From NCBI GenBank assembly GCA_039111635.1, contig JBCAQO010000002.1, forward strand, positions 3,828,424 to 3,892,423: 64,000 nucleotides of DNA, in the 5' to 3' direction. The notes under the pieces are model-generated. The model saw only the letters and a program-made list of their open reading frames with translations, was not told the DNA's origin and ran no database searches. Made by a program: the position numbers and the translations under genes. The DNA comes from Heterobasidion occidentale. Lineage: Eukaryota > Basidiomycota > Agaricomycetes > Russulales > Bondarzewiaceae. Position 1 is the first letter of the stretch. Each line of letters opens with the position of its first letter. Below are positions 35,203 to 46,680 of the stretch, piece by piece.

Positions 35203-36023
35203 AGGCCCCGTGAAGCTCCTATGAGGGTTTCCCGGAAAATTAGCATATTTGAGGGCGAAAATTGGCCAAATCCTTCCCCATTTTAAGCATTTTTTTGGCC
35301 GGGATTGCGCTATGTTTCCCGGCTTTTAGCATTTTTGTGCCCAATTTGAGCTTGGGTCTGCGGTGTTTACTGAATTGTTTTTTCTCAAGTGAGGCTCAGT
35401 AAAAGTAAAATCGGAAATTCAAGTAAACGTCATGCCCAGTCACAAAACTGGGCTTTTGTCATGTATCCGTCAAGAATGCGGTGCAGAAGTCATGTGAAAG
35501 TTGTGTCCAATTTTGGAAGTTTATGACTTTTACATGACTTTCTGCGCCATGTTCTTGACAGATATATGACAAAAGCCTAGTTTCGTGACTGGGCATGACG
35601 TTCACTTGAATTTCTGTTTTTACTGAGTCTCTCCCTGCCCGAATCCCACCAAATTGTGCTTCTAATACAGGCTTGACACTAGATTGGCATGTGCGGCAGT
35701 TTTACTCCCCTAATACACCATGTCAAAAACCAAATAAGATTTTGAGTACTACTCTTGATGCCTTCAGCACTCATATTCAAAACCTGTGCAGACTTTCTAA
35801 TGTTTTCTTCTGATTTGAGAGAGGAAATTGATGCCGCAGGGCTCTGTTCGCTGATTTACAGTCTCGAACTGAGCGTGACAAAGCGTGACAAGTATGACAA
35901 ATTGTGACTACCCTTCCCGGTTTTAGCATATTTTATGAGCAAGATGTCCGAAAAGTTAGCATTTTTCTGACCTATTTTGGGGTATGTTGACCGGGAAACC
36001 TTCATAGGAGCTTCACGGGGCCT
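35203..36023. mobile_element. Non-autonomous DNA transposon (MITE-like), 821 bp
   Basis: Terminal inverted repeats of 33 bp start AGGCCCCGTGAAGCTCCTAT and differ at one position. The element is flanked by perfect 8-bp direct repeats CTAAAGAC (35195-35202 and 36024-36031). Subterminal copies of TTAGCAT(T/A)TTT occur on both sides (for example 35237, 35320, 35930, 35958). It has no transposase ORF. An 8-bp duplication fits hAT or Kyakuja/Dileera/Zisupton-type superfamilies; the TIR sequence alone does not decide. The near-perfect TIRs and exact duplication indicate a fairly recent insertion between the bHLH and CHAT genes. Confidence 0.88.
35395..35627. repeat. Foldback inverted repeat nested in the 821-bp element
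   Basis: Arms 35395-35500 (starts CTCAGTAAAAG) and 35527-35627 (ends TTTTTACTGAG) pair over about 100 bp with minor mismatches around a 26-bp loop. Shared parts include CATGCCCAGTCACAAAACTG against its reverse complement. A transcript across it would form a long hairpin. It may be a second palindromic element nested in the first or an intrinsic part of it. Confidence 0.8.
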
Positions 36024-36031
36024 CTAAAGAC

Positions 36032-37240
36032 CTATCTTGTTTTACTTATTGGCGGGCCTCGCGTATCGCAGACTCCATTGGAGCAAGAGTAGCGTGGGAC
36101 TCCTAAGCTTGGGTGAGCATTTCCGATATTTGAACAGAGCGTAGCTGCTCCAGCTTCATCTTGATCACAATGGCAATCGGGACGGCAGCTGCCCAGTTCT
36201 TCAACACGTCACGACTCAAGATAATGGTGAACAAAAGGTACGCCGTTGGTCCTCGATATGAGCACGATCAACGAGGACGCTGAATAGAGGGCGGTAGAGG
36301 GCTCTTCAAAGGTTCATCGATCGGCGAAGGAGCCTGCGGGATCGTTGCACAGACCACACGAATTCAATTCAACAATGATTATGGCCGAAGAATGTTTGAT
36401 ATTATGCGAACTGCACACATAAACTCGTTTGGATCCCCTGCACCGAACCATTCTCTCACCTTAAAACCAGATAGATTCAATCAAGCTCTGTCAACGACGA
36501 CAGTGAAGCGACCGTCGGTCAACCTGTATTCTAAGGCTCGGACGCGTTGCAAGGGGCCTATGTTCAGCGGATATCTGGAGACCACGTCGGAGGTTGAAGG
36601 AGAATCGTCAACGTTGCTGCCTTTTGGGAGACTAGGTCTAGTTGGCGTCTCGCCATCGTAATGGTCCACACGCAGCAGCTACGCTCCCTCGCTCCTCGCC
36701 GGCGAGTGGCGCTCCCTCCAGCCCTTCGTCGTCGCACACGTAGCACACGTATACTGTTTAGCACACTCTGCTCCAAGGCACGTACATACTACTAACGGTA
36801 CCCATCCCATGCATCTGTCGTGCATCACAGTCCCTGCACAGCACATACCCAGCGCTCACCGTCGGACGACTCGGATCACGTCCAGTGATCAGCGTTCCAG
36901 CTTAACCGGAATCGAATCCAGGTCTGTCCTCTCACGCAGCCATCTGTCTGAGATCAACAAGACACCGTCGTCGATGGGCTTGTTCTAGTCTGCGGGTTTC
37001 ATCCGTGCTTTTGCTCGCGCTTGACGCCCCCTCCCCCCCCTCCCCCCCCGGCGCAAAGCCGCCATCCGAAAAAGTCTCAGGGATTGCTGTTTCTTGCCAC
37101 GCTTATTTCACGGGTAATCGCCTCGACGCTCTTCCAGGGTTCATGTCATCTTTGTGCACACATCAGCATGGCTCCAGTCAAACTGCCTTGGCGTTGCGAG
37201 ATGATTCATTCTAGCACAATACATACGTCAACGAGCGACG
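36032..37240. other. Intergenic, no gene supported
   Basis: 1.2 kb with short open frames only (for example 36392-36661), no domain and no convincing splice structure. A pol III box B-like GATTCGATTCC (minus strand, near 36910) is present without a foldable tRNA around it. A poly-C tract lies at 37026-37050. Confidence 0.4.
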
Positions 37241-40200
37241 CTACACCCCAATATGAATGAATGGAACCTGCGCTCAAGAGTCAGTCACATTCCACCCAAC
37301 CTTGCGATTCGCTTACCCAGCGGAACATCTGCGCCCCTGACTGCTGCAGCGCACGCGCCGCCCGATGCACCCCAACGGCCGCGTCAGACGACCGTGCAGG
37401 CCGAGCGCCGTCTCGGAACATGTACTTGTACACCTCCCTCGCCACCACAGGTCCGTCCTCGTCCCCGATAGAATACATCGTCGCCACGATAGACCTGAAC
37501 CCCGTCACCTGCAGCGCAGCCGCCAGGCTCATCGACTCGTTCCGCGCGACAGATCCCACCGCCGTGTGGCATGCGCTCAGATACGCAAAGTCTGCCTGCG
37601 GCAGCTGCGCTCGCATCAGGGCCTCGATGTTCAGATGCCCGACGTGGCCCAGATGAAACGTGCTCAGCAATGGCTGTTGAGCGTCGACGGTCCCGTGGCA
37701 GCAGAGGTGGACCCAGCTGTGCGTCCGGAGGTAGCCTAGCACGGCGGCTGACGAGACCGCGCTGTCGACGAGTGCGGTCACAGGGAGAGACGCGAGCTCT
37801 TCCAGAACCTCAATCTCCGTCTTTGCGCAAGGCAGATCACAAAACCCAACCGTTTCGCTCTGCGCCACAGCCAGTATTCGTGCAGAATCAGCTTCTACAG
37901 AGTTTCTTGCACGGAGCAGGGCTGCGAGAGTAGGCGTGTACGACGACACGACGATGTCGGGCAAATTCAAGCACCCGTCTTCATATGGTCCCGCCGCGTG
38001 TATGGGCATGTCTGCCGCCCCAGCCATGCACCAGAACAGATGCTCCGCAATGGGACCGAGCTTGTGTAGCTCTTCAATCACTGGCTTGGCGATGGTCTTC
38101 CAGAGAAGGCGCAAGGTCTTGAGAAGTACAGAGTCCATGGCACGCATGGTGTCCCTTGTAGGATCGTCTTCGAGAGACTCTGCAGCGAACGCCAACTCTT
38201 CCTGCGCAGATTCGAGCCATTGAAAGTCTGCGTCGGGCAGAGGGACGTGGCGGATGCCGTGCGCGACCGTCAACACGAGCGCATCACAGCGGTCTTCGCA
38301 CAGGTTCACGACCACGACGGGGCCATCGCGCGCGATCTCCTCCAGGTCCGCAAACCTTGTCAGTCGCATAAAGTCGCTGAACCCATCCAGCTTTCTCACT
38401 TCAGCGAGCAAGCCCTCGTATCTCTCTGCGAGCTCGCGGTGGTGCCGCTCCGTGCGATCAGGATCTCTGATGCTGTCGATTGTGGCAAACGTGTAGGTCA
38501 TAGATTGTGTCCGCATGATGCCTTCGAGTTCGTTGATCGTCGCAGACAGTCGACCCGCGAGAGCAGGCGAGACCTGGTGCAACCTGTCCGTGGATGGCCG
38601 AAGGCGTAGCGTCTGCTGCCAAACGACGGACCGGCCATGCTCAAGCAGCTCTATAGCATGCTCCAGCTTTCCCTCTTTGATCGCGTGTGCAGCCGCGCGC
38701 GAGCTTTCGATCGGGCTCTTCGCGAGAATGTCGTGTCGCGCCTGCACGGACCGCCCTATGTTCACTGTGCGAAGCTGTTGCTGCAGGCGCGCGTCGAACA
38801 CAGCACCAACATCAGAGGTGCGATGGTGTTTCGTGGCGACGGTCTCCCACGTCCTAGTGTGCCGCAGACAGTAACCGCTCGGAGCAGTCGTCGAGGTCGC
38901 CGCCTGAGCGTACATGCGCAGGCACTCATCCAGGTCATTCACGTCTCCTCGCGATTCATACCTCGCGTATACGACATCCCCCCAGGTGACCATCACGCCC
39001 GCCAACCCCGGGTGCATCTCCGGGATCAGCGAAACCGCGAGCTCGGCCCACACCGCCGCCTCGTCGAGCGCGTCAGCGTTGGCTTCTTTTTTCGCGACCT
39101 CTAGCAGACACGCAGCAAGACCTGCGGCCCAGAAGGGGTATCGTGGGTGGCGTGTGTCCGTCTCTGCTCCCAACGCGTCTCGACAAAGGCAGACGGCTTC
39201 GATGAGATCACCCTCGGCCTCCTGAAGCTGGTACTGTCTCTTCAACGCATCTCCAAGTCTGAAGAGCGCCTCCGCCCTATCCGGGTGCGTCTCACGCCGT
39301 TCTTCCGCCACACCTCTAAAGAGCGCAATTGCCGCATTCAAGTCCTCCACCTTGCCCCCGTCCTCCCACATCACCAAGGCGCACATCCCTTTGGCTGCCA
39401 CGGAGTCCATCATGTTCTGGTCTTCGCCTTCGGAGGCCTCGTGGGTTGCCACAGCAGCACATGCAAGTGTCCACGCAGCCTTCAAATCCTCCTCGTTCCC
39501 ATGTAAGACGAAGCGCTGTCGGAGAATCGTGCCCTGCAGTGCCAGAATCACAGCCAGCAGCGGATGGTCTGTACCACAGAGCCTCACAGCGTCACGACCG
39601 ACACCCGCCGCCTTGTCCAGCACCTCACCGTCACCTGTAGCGTCATAATATGCGACGAGCGCCTTGGAGAGCCGCCAAAAGACGATCATCTGGATCATCG
39701 GGGCATGGATTCCGCTCTCTGCTAGGAACGCGCGGCAGGCCTCGATGGCCAGCAGTATGTCTTCCTGCTGTCCTAGACGCCGGAAGCGGGCCTCCAGGGA
39801 CATACTCAGCGGATTATAAAAGGCAAATCGCTCGGGGCCCGTGACGCCCGCAAGACATATCTTAAGCGCGCTCACCGACTGTTCGAGGTCCAACAAAGCG
39901 CCAAAGTGTGTGTAGCGCATATACGAAGCGTGACTGAACGCAGAAAGCGCCCTTCTCAGCGGTTCCGAGACAGGTGCAGATAGTTCAGGTCCATACCCGA
40001 ACCCGCGGAGCGCCTCCCAACAAAGCCCGACCGCTTGGTCCAGTACATCTACCCTGTTCGTCGCAACTAGCGCGAATGCATGTGCCACGCATGCGTGCGC
40101 CCTCTCCTGGCTTCCATGCTCCATGGCGGCGATGTCTCCAAGCGCGAGCGCCTCGCGTCTGAACGCGCTCGCGTAGTCTTCCATCATATCGGCAGGGTTA

Positions 40201-41813
40201 CTGAGCATACGATGCTCGGCACGGAAAGGGTTTACCCAGAGAAGTTGAGGGAGGGCGTGCCGCATCGGCTGGGTGGTAGCATCGAAGGCGAGGGCTGCGG
40301 AGTAGAGACTAGAGATGCGGGACTTATCATGAGGGCGGTCGAATGGGTGTGGTGTTTTTTTACGCGTGAACTCGGTAAGCTTCCGCACGGTATGCCAGGA
40401 GCCCCTGATGAGGCCTTGTGCGGCTTCAGTGAGCCGTGACGCCCCTCGTGCGGCATCCTCCGTCCCGATCATTCTACATTGGCGTACGAGCTCGTTCAGG
40501 ACCTTTAATCGGCTACTCACTCCGATACCTAAGCCCGTCAGCCTCTCAGCCTCCTTGAGCACCTCGATACGGTCCCTCGCAGATGAACCCCGCTCCCTCA
40601 TCGCGGTCTCGAGCGTCATCAGTCGTTCGGGGCAGTCCACGTGCGTGGTTGGGGCAAGAGTGGTGATCCTGCAATGTAGCTTTAGCCACGTGTCGATGTC
40701 AGGCAAGAAGGAGCCCGTCTCGTTCAGATGTGTCTCCATCGTGCTCAGTACCGCACAGTCCAACCCTGCCTCGCGCTGCCTCCTTTCCTCTGCGAGCTGC
40801 TGTGCCTCTTGGAGGTGCTCCTGTCGCGAGCTGCGGTCATACAACATAGACAGAACATTCGCAAGGGAGGTGATAAGGTGTTTGTCGGCATGGGAAAGCA
40901 CGAGCGCCTGTCGCATCAAAGATGCACGCTCATCCAATGCCAACGTGAGATACCGCAGGTCCGAACACTGACACAGGGCCTCGAGGGCACGAAGGAGGTC
41001 AGCAAGGTCTTCTCCCTCGCGAACGTAATGTCGTGTGTGAAGAACATCGCGATAGACAGAGACCTTCTCCTCCAAGACGCTGAGTGAGGGAGGAGAGGCG
41101 CATAGGAAGCCTAGAAGCTTCGCCGCGGCGAGGCGATGGTTGAGTGAGAGGGCTGGTGAACAATAGAAGATCTCGCGCGTGAGCACTGTGATCATTTCTT
41201 GTCTGTCCTCTGCGACAGCTGACATGGACTTGCCAAGGCCGCTGTCATGGTCGCTTCGCTCCTCCAGCACTTCTAACGCGCGCCATATTTCTCTATGGCA
41301 TCCGCTGTGCGCTCTCAAGTCTGCCAGTGCATCGTTGCGATGGTTTGACACCCATGAAAATATATTCACGCTCTCCAAATTCGATACGAGCTTCTGTTTG
41401 AGTTGGATGACAGCGTCGCAGGAACCGATAGATTGATTCTATGCATCGTGAGCTTGTCAAAAGAATAGGTAGTATGTTCGAAACACACTCACTGGAGGTG
41501 CCGTTTCGATGTCCTTGTCTCGTCCGCTGCGGCCATTCGGCGTGATCTGATCCGCTGTGAACAGTGCTAAATGCTCTGGCGGCCATTTATGAGCTACTGA
41601 CTTACCTCTCTTATTGTCAGATCTCTCGATAATCTCTGCTCCCATTGTACGCAGCTCCTCCTCCTCGCGGCGCTGCTGATTTTGCATTACTGCAAAGAGC
41701 ATCTGTAGAATTACCTTTGGCATCTAAAGTGAATCAAAAGTCAGCTATCGGTAAAAGGTTGTGCATACCTGTGCGCGGAAACTGCGTCCATTGTCGTCGG
41801 GCTCGTCATCCAT
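37241..41813 (-). CDS. TPR-CHAT protein, about 1,460 aa, 6 exons
   Basis: ATG at 41813 (MDDEPDDNGRSFRAQMPKVI). Short 5' exons join through three small introns to a long exon (about 41430 down to 37317). A last intron, 37268-37316, leads to a final exon encoding VPFIHIGV and a stop at 37241. The N-terminal and central ~1,000 residues are helical TPR-like repeats (EALFRLGDALKRQYQLQEAEGDLIEAV and similar). The C-terminal ~300 residues form a CHAT domain, a caspase-like peptidase fold, with the catalytic-type His in WVHLCCHGT and Cys in FAYLSACHTA. CHAT proteins with TPRs include metacaspase relatives in bacterial and fungal defence or programmed death. In agaricomycetes they are multi-copy and variable. 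Activity and partner are unknown. The dyad looks intact. Confidence 0.88.
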
Positions 41814-42703
41814 AGTTCTGTAGCCGCCAAGCTAGTTATTTTATGAGTTTACTATCCCACTCGATGTGGAATGTCCTCTCGGTCACTGAGGAGCGACTGG
41901 TCGTAGGGCGTTGAGAGGAAGATATTAATCATTGATGAGCGCCCGTCGTTGGCTAGAGACACGATCAAGCTGTACAGAAAGCGCAGTCATTGTGTAGCAA
42001 CGGCACTTCTTATTGTACCGCTCGAGATAACGAGAAACCGGTGGAACGGGGGAACTTGTGAGGCTGCAAGAGGTGGAAATTATCAGCGAGAGTGCCCTGG
42101 CCCTGGTACTGCGTGAGGGGGGTCACGTGACGTCACTTGGTCGATGCGGGTCTTTGCGCTGTCTTTGCCATCCTTGCTTCTCACACGCTCATCGTCCTCT
42201 ATGGCGGAGGAGTTATCGGCTAGGTAGAAGGCATGAATGGGGGTTTGGAGAGCGTGCGGAGCACTCACCTTGATCAGAACACGGACCATGTCTTTCAAAG
42301 CAGCCCAACTGACGCCCAGTTCTTGTCCTATCCATGACTCGTCGACACTCCATCTGCGGGCGCTCACTTTGCTGTTCGCCGAGGCCACCCACATCGACGA
42401 CTGGACCATGCGGTACAAGAAGACACATGGTGCACTGCATCTGGAAGAGTGCGGGATTGGGCTCGACGGTGTGACGAGCGGTCCGCGTGTGGGCATAGAG
42501 ATGGGATCGATCCGAGCACGGAGACGGGGATGCTGGTTGATACATGGTTAGTTGGGCAGGATGCCGGAGGCCACGCAGAGGAAGTGTGTACTTGCCGGAC
42601 AGAGGATGCCGCAATCGTCTGTATGTACGTGTGTCCTTGCCGGTCCCACGGCCTTGCCCATAGTCCTCGCATCACGTTCAGCCGTTCTTTGCCCTCTGCA
42701 ACC
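41814..42703. other. Divergent intergenic region
   Basis: About 890 bp between the starts of the CHAT gene (minus) and the coiled-coil gene (plus). Overlapping open frames on both strands in 42080-42700 lack coding features. One of them is the in-frame upstream extension of the 42704 gene and reads as nonsense, rich in Cys and Arg. Confidence 0.45.
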
Positions 42704-43891
42704 ATGCACTTATTATCTTCTCTGCACAACCTCTTCTCCAGCGCATTCCCCTTCCGCTTCCTCTGGCGTTCAAACATGTCTTTCCCTAACGACCCTGCCT
42801 ACTTCCCCAATTGCCCACAAGGTATCAAGCGTCACGTGCTCTACTGGGCGCAGCTCGTCTCTGCAGATATCTCTCCCTACTACCGCCCGTACATCGCCAA
42901 AATCAAGCACTGCAAGCGGGAGGGCGGTGTCTGGCATGAATTCCTTATTATCGAGTTTATCTACCCTATTTCAGCCAGTGCCACCCGCATCGTTCCCGTC
43001 ATCGTTGAGCGTACAATCGAGACCGGCCAGATCCCCCATGAGATGATCCGCCCAGGGGTCGACCTTTCTGCTCAGACTGGCCAAATGAATGTCAGGTCTG
43101 AGCCTGCCTTGTCCCACAACTCGTCCTACACCTCGGTCGACTCGTCCATGACCTCTTCTACCTACGCCAACATCGGATCCTCCTCGATACCCCCTATGGG
43201 GGCGCACGCGCTCGACTACATTCACGTCCCGAAAAATGGTGCGTCTATCAACAGCATCGACGAAGGAGTAGACGGCCCGTACCAGGTCTGCCGCGAGCTC
43301 ACGTTCACCTCGTGCGTGACGGACTATCACCTTGCCGCCCTGCTGCTTGCGGTGCATGAGCACTCGCCTATTTACAACGTTGTCTCACGGCAATGTTACT
43401 GGTATACGGCCGTCGTCTACGACATCTTCTGCGCCCGCCTCGGTGGCAGATCAGTTGATCATGCACTCCGTGGCCCTCTCCGTGCCGGGCGCTTCCGCAC
43501 AATTTTCACCATCCAGCCCAAAGACCCATCGCTGGACTACATTCTGCCACGTTACGATTACCATCTCACGAAAGTTGTGGAAAAGGCGAGGACTAATCCG
43601 ATGAATGCGAGGATACAGGCAGCGGAGGCAAGGGCGAGGGATGAGGCAGCGGCGAGGGTACAGGCTGTTGCGGCAGCAAACGCGGCGGAGGCAAGGGCGA
43701 GGGATGAGGCAGCGGCGAGGGCACATGCCGACGCGAGGGCGAGGGATGAGGCAGCGGCGAGGGCACATGCCGACGCGAGGCCGAGGGAGGAGGCAGCGGC
43801 GAGGAGGAGGATGGAGGATGAGATTGCCTTCCTCCGACAGCAGCTGGCGGCGCAGGGCAACTATGCTGGCCCATCTCATAGGGCAAGATAG
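42704..43891 (+). CDS. Hypothetical agaricomycete protein with C-terminal Ala-rich coiled coil
   Basis: An open frame to 43891. I chose the ATG at 42704 (MHLLSSLHNLFSSAFPFRFL), giving 395 residues, because the upstream in-frame sequence is not protein-like. The ATG at 42776 (MSFPNDPAYFPNCPQG) is the likely alternative. A globular part carries HEFLIIEFIYP, PYQVCRELTFTSCVTDYHLA and NVVSRQCYWYTAVVYDIFCA, motifs that I associate with a multicopy agaricomycete family of unknown function. From about 43605 the protein becomes an alanine/arginine/glutamate coiled coil built from near-exact 36-bp repeats (ARDEAAARAHAD). No membrane segment after the first 25 residues. The function is unknown. Confidence 0.72.
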   Translation: MHLLSSLHNLFSSAFPFRFLWRSNMSFPNDPAYFPNCPQGIKRHVLYWAQLVSADISPYYRPYIAKIKHCKREGGVWHEFLIIEFIYPISASATRIVPVIVERTIETGQIPHEMIRPGVDLSAQTGQMNVRSEPALSHNSSYTSVDSSMTSSTYANIGSSSIPPMGAHALDYIHVPKNGASINSIDEGVDGPYQVCRELTFTSCVTDYHLAALLLAVHEHSPIYNVVSRQCYWYTAVVYDIFCARLGGRSVDHALRGPLRAGRFRTIFTIQPKDPSLDYILPRYDYHLTKVVEKARTNPMNARIQAAEARARDEAAARVQAVAAANAAEARARDEAAARAHADARARDEAAARAHADARPREEAAARRRMEDEIAFLRQQLAAQGNYAGPSHRAR

Positions 43892-44100
43892 ACTCTATTG
43901 GTTTGTTTCCGATCTCTGTTCCGCATCTGTTTTGGTTTGAGTGCTTTCGATGCTTTCGGTGCTTTCAGTACATGTACCCGTTCTGTACGCATAGTCTTTC
44001 TATGGTTATTCCCACCTCAAAAACGGCCTTTGTTGCACATTACTACTGTGTCCCCTTTCTTTTCTAGTGACCCCCCTGCAAAATTCAGGGTAGGTAGACC

Positions 44101-44413
44101 TGTTGGACTGAGGCAAATCGCCTTCGTCATCTCTTTCTTATGATTTACTTATTGCTTACTTACTTGACGAGCTCGGAGATTGCCGAAGTACTATACAGTT
44201 CTCAGCCACTGCGCTTGTAGTTACTGACGCCTTCGGTGTCAGGCTTCCCTCAGTGATCTACACAGACGCTGAGGTGAGCCCGCTTCTTCTTAAGACATAG
44301 ATGTCACTTTTACTTACGCTTCTATCACGTAGTAATACTTCTAGGTACTTACCGATTAAATATACAGTGATCTACACAGACGCTGAGTAATACTTCTAGC
44401 CCATATCTCAACA
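44101..44413 (+). repeat. 5' LTR of Copia element
   Basis: 313 bp starting TGTTGGACTG and ending CTCAACA, short inverted termini TGTTG...CAACA. It contains two copies of GTGATCTACACAGACGCTGA and of AGTAATACTTCTAG. The gag ATG follows only 3 bp later at 44417, so any primer-binding site overlaps the start of gag. No second LTR exists to confirm the ends. Confidence 0.6.
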
Positions 44414-44416
44414 GTT

Positions 44417-46322
44417 ATGGGCCCTGCTGTCCAAGCCATGTCGCTCGCCAATTCAATCACTGTCACTACCGTTCCGAAGCTCTCAGAAGATCTGTCAAAC
44501 TGGCCAATCTACAAGGATCGGGTACAGACAGCCATTGAATCAAAGACAGGGCTGTCGCGACACCTGGCTGGCACCGCTCGGCAACCGCAAGAGCCCGTGC
44601 TTCCTGCCAAAGATGCTAAAGATGATGTTCTAGAAAAGTATGACAAGGCTATTGAGAAGGTCGATGAATACAATCAGAGAGAAGCTGCCATCAAGCAGCA
44701 GATCTACTCTACGATCCCCGACTCCATCCTCAATCGAATCAAAGGGAAGACAACCGCTAAGGAAGTTTGGATGGCGCTCTGCGATCTTGCGGAGAAGCGG
44801 GGAAAGATGGTCGAAATTGACATTCGACGGCGTATTCACGATTCTCAATGCCAAGAGGGCGGCGATGTCCGCGCGCACCTCGACACCTTGATCGCACTCC
44901 AGAACGAGCTCATTGGCATGGATGCGGCTCTCGGCGACGATGACTTTGTTGCTGTCATTCTGTCCTCTCTCCCGAAGTCCTACGAGTCCGTTATTTCAGT
45001 AATGACGGCCGCTTCGAGTCTCAGTTCGAAGCCCCTTACCCCTTCCGGAATCATTCAGCACCTCACGCAGGAGCACGACCGGCGCAGCATTCAAGGTCGG
45101 CTCGAGAAGAAGGCACCGTCTGACGAGACGGCGCTGTATTCGCATGGCGGAGGTAAACAAGGAAAAGGGGGACGCGGGAAAGGGAAGAAGGGCAATCAGT
45201 CGTCGAGTGGCAAGAAGTGTTATAACTGTGGACTTACCAACCACATAGCTGCAGACTGCTTCCGACCCGGCGGCGGGAAGGAAGGCCAATGGCCGGCAGG
45301 CATGCATCGGCCAGGCCAACACAAGAAGGGTGCGGACCAGAGTGCGGGGAACTTTGCAGTTGCCGAGGATGCTGAGGATCCCGAATTTGGATTCACGGCG
45401 ACATTTGACCTTGCGGCACTGACAGCAGGCCCCGACGTCTCGTCCATGACACGTGTCCGATGCCTTGACACGGGCGCGAGTCACCACATGTCACTCTATC
45501 GAGAAGAATTCACAGACTTTGTCAGTATCCCATCCAAACCCATTTACGCAGCCGACAAACGTACCTTCATGGCAACTGGCCGCGGAAATGTTACAGTCCT
45601 GCTCCCAAATGGGGACGACATGACCGCCGTGCGGCTGTCCGATGTGCTGTACGCGCCGTCAATTGCGATCACGTTGATCTTGGCCAGTCGCATCGACAAG
45701 GCTGGATACTCCATTTATCTGAAAGGGGGGATCTGCAGGATCTCCGACCCCTCCGATCATGTTGTTGCGAGAATTCCGCGGTCAAACAACCTGTACAAAG
45801 TCGTCAGTCAATATTTTTCGAGAACTGCAGGTTCCGCCAGGATCGCCGATGGCACCCCTCTGATACCACGTGGGGGGGACGAGGAAGCTCATGCCAACCT
45901 CGTGCTATCAGCGCGGGAACTACACCGTCGCCTGGGTCACATATCCCTGGACACAGCAAAGAGGCTGGTCAAGGAAAGAGTCATCGAAGGCATCACCCTC
46001 GACGCTCTCGTCTCAGAAATGGAGCTTTGTACTGCCTGTGTGCAGGCGAAGATGACACGGGTCTCATTCCCGAAGGAACGGACCTGACCGCACGCAAAAC
46101 GTTATGGTGAGCTCTTACACTCAGACTTGTGGGGCCCCGCACCCATCAATTCTCTTATTGGCTATCGCTACGCGATGCCCATTATGGACGACTTCTCGCA
46201 AGAGATTGTCCTGAAACTCTTACGCTCGAAGGATGAAGCCTTCAAGCATTATCTTCAACACGAGGCCTTCGTGAAGGGCCATTGTGGCGTCGTTCGGATC
46301 GGCACTCTACGCACCGACCGCG
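44417..46322 (+). pseudogene. Copia gag-pol polyprotein, truncated
   Basis: Gag of the UBN2 type comes first (MALCDLAEKRGKMVEID; LSSLPKSYESVISVM). A zinc knuckle CYNCGLTNHIAADC follows near residue 275. The aspartic protease site CLDTGASHHM is near residue 350, the pre-integrase zinc-binding region is LHRRLGHISL...CTACVQAK, and the integrase core starts with LHSDLWGPAP and YAMPIMDDFSQ. A TGA at 46085-46087 (SFPKERT then stop; CGA or TGG by context) interrupts it. The frame then runs on to the junction at 46322, where it is lost before the second catalytic Asp region. The protease triad reads D-T-G and looks intact. Confidence 0.9.
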
Positions 46323-46680
46323 GTTAGGTTATAAGAGGTCGTAGGCGGGTGGTAGGTGAGGCGAAAAAAATCCGAGATGTTGGGTAGGTGAGGAGCCAGG
46401 TGAGAGGCTAGGTGAGAGGCCAGGTGAGAGGCTAGGTGAGGAGGCAGGCGAGAGGCAAGGTGAGGAGGCAGGCGAGAGGCCAGGTGAGGAGGCAGGCGAG
46501 AGGCTAGGTGAGGAGGCAGGCGAGAGGCTAGGTGAGGAGGCAGGTGAGAGGCCAGGTGAGGAGGCAGGCGAGAGGCCAGGTGAGGAGGCAGGCGAGAGGC
46601 CAGGTGAGGAAGGAGTGTAGGAGTCAGGTGAGAGGCTAGGTGAGAGAGTGCAGCCGTTTCTGGTGACATGAGGACGTCCC
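46323..46680. repeat. Subtelomeric module 1: leader and 12-bp G-rich minisatellite
   Basis: Begins TTAGGTTATAAGAGGTCGTAGG, then the conserved leader with CGAAAAAAATCCGAGATGTTGG. About 20 copies follow of a 12-bp unit alternating GGTGAGAGGC(T/C)A and GGTGAGGAGGCA. It ends with a conserved tail (GAGAGAGTGCAGCCGTT...GGTGACATGAGGACGTCC). The G-rich strand is the plus strand, the same as the terminal telomere-like repeat. Confidence 0.9.

Larger units (their letters stand above)
44101..46322 (+). mobile_element. Ty1/Copia retrotransposon, 3' part lost at subtelomere junction
   Basis: It has a 5' LTR, gag, protease and the start of integrase in Copia order (integrase before RT). RT, RNase H and the 3' LTR are missing: the integrase frame ends at ...GTLRTDRG, exactly where TTAGGTTATAAGAGG begins the subtelomeric modules (46323). 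One in-frame TGA at 46085-46087 also breaks the polyprotein. Confidence 0.9.

Noticed and set aside
36890..36965. Possible tRNA gene on the minus strand (box B-like GATTCGATTCC)
   Set aside because: No acceptor stem pairs and no acceptable box A at the right distance, so it is most likely chance similarity.
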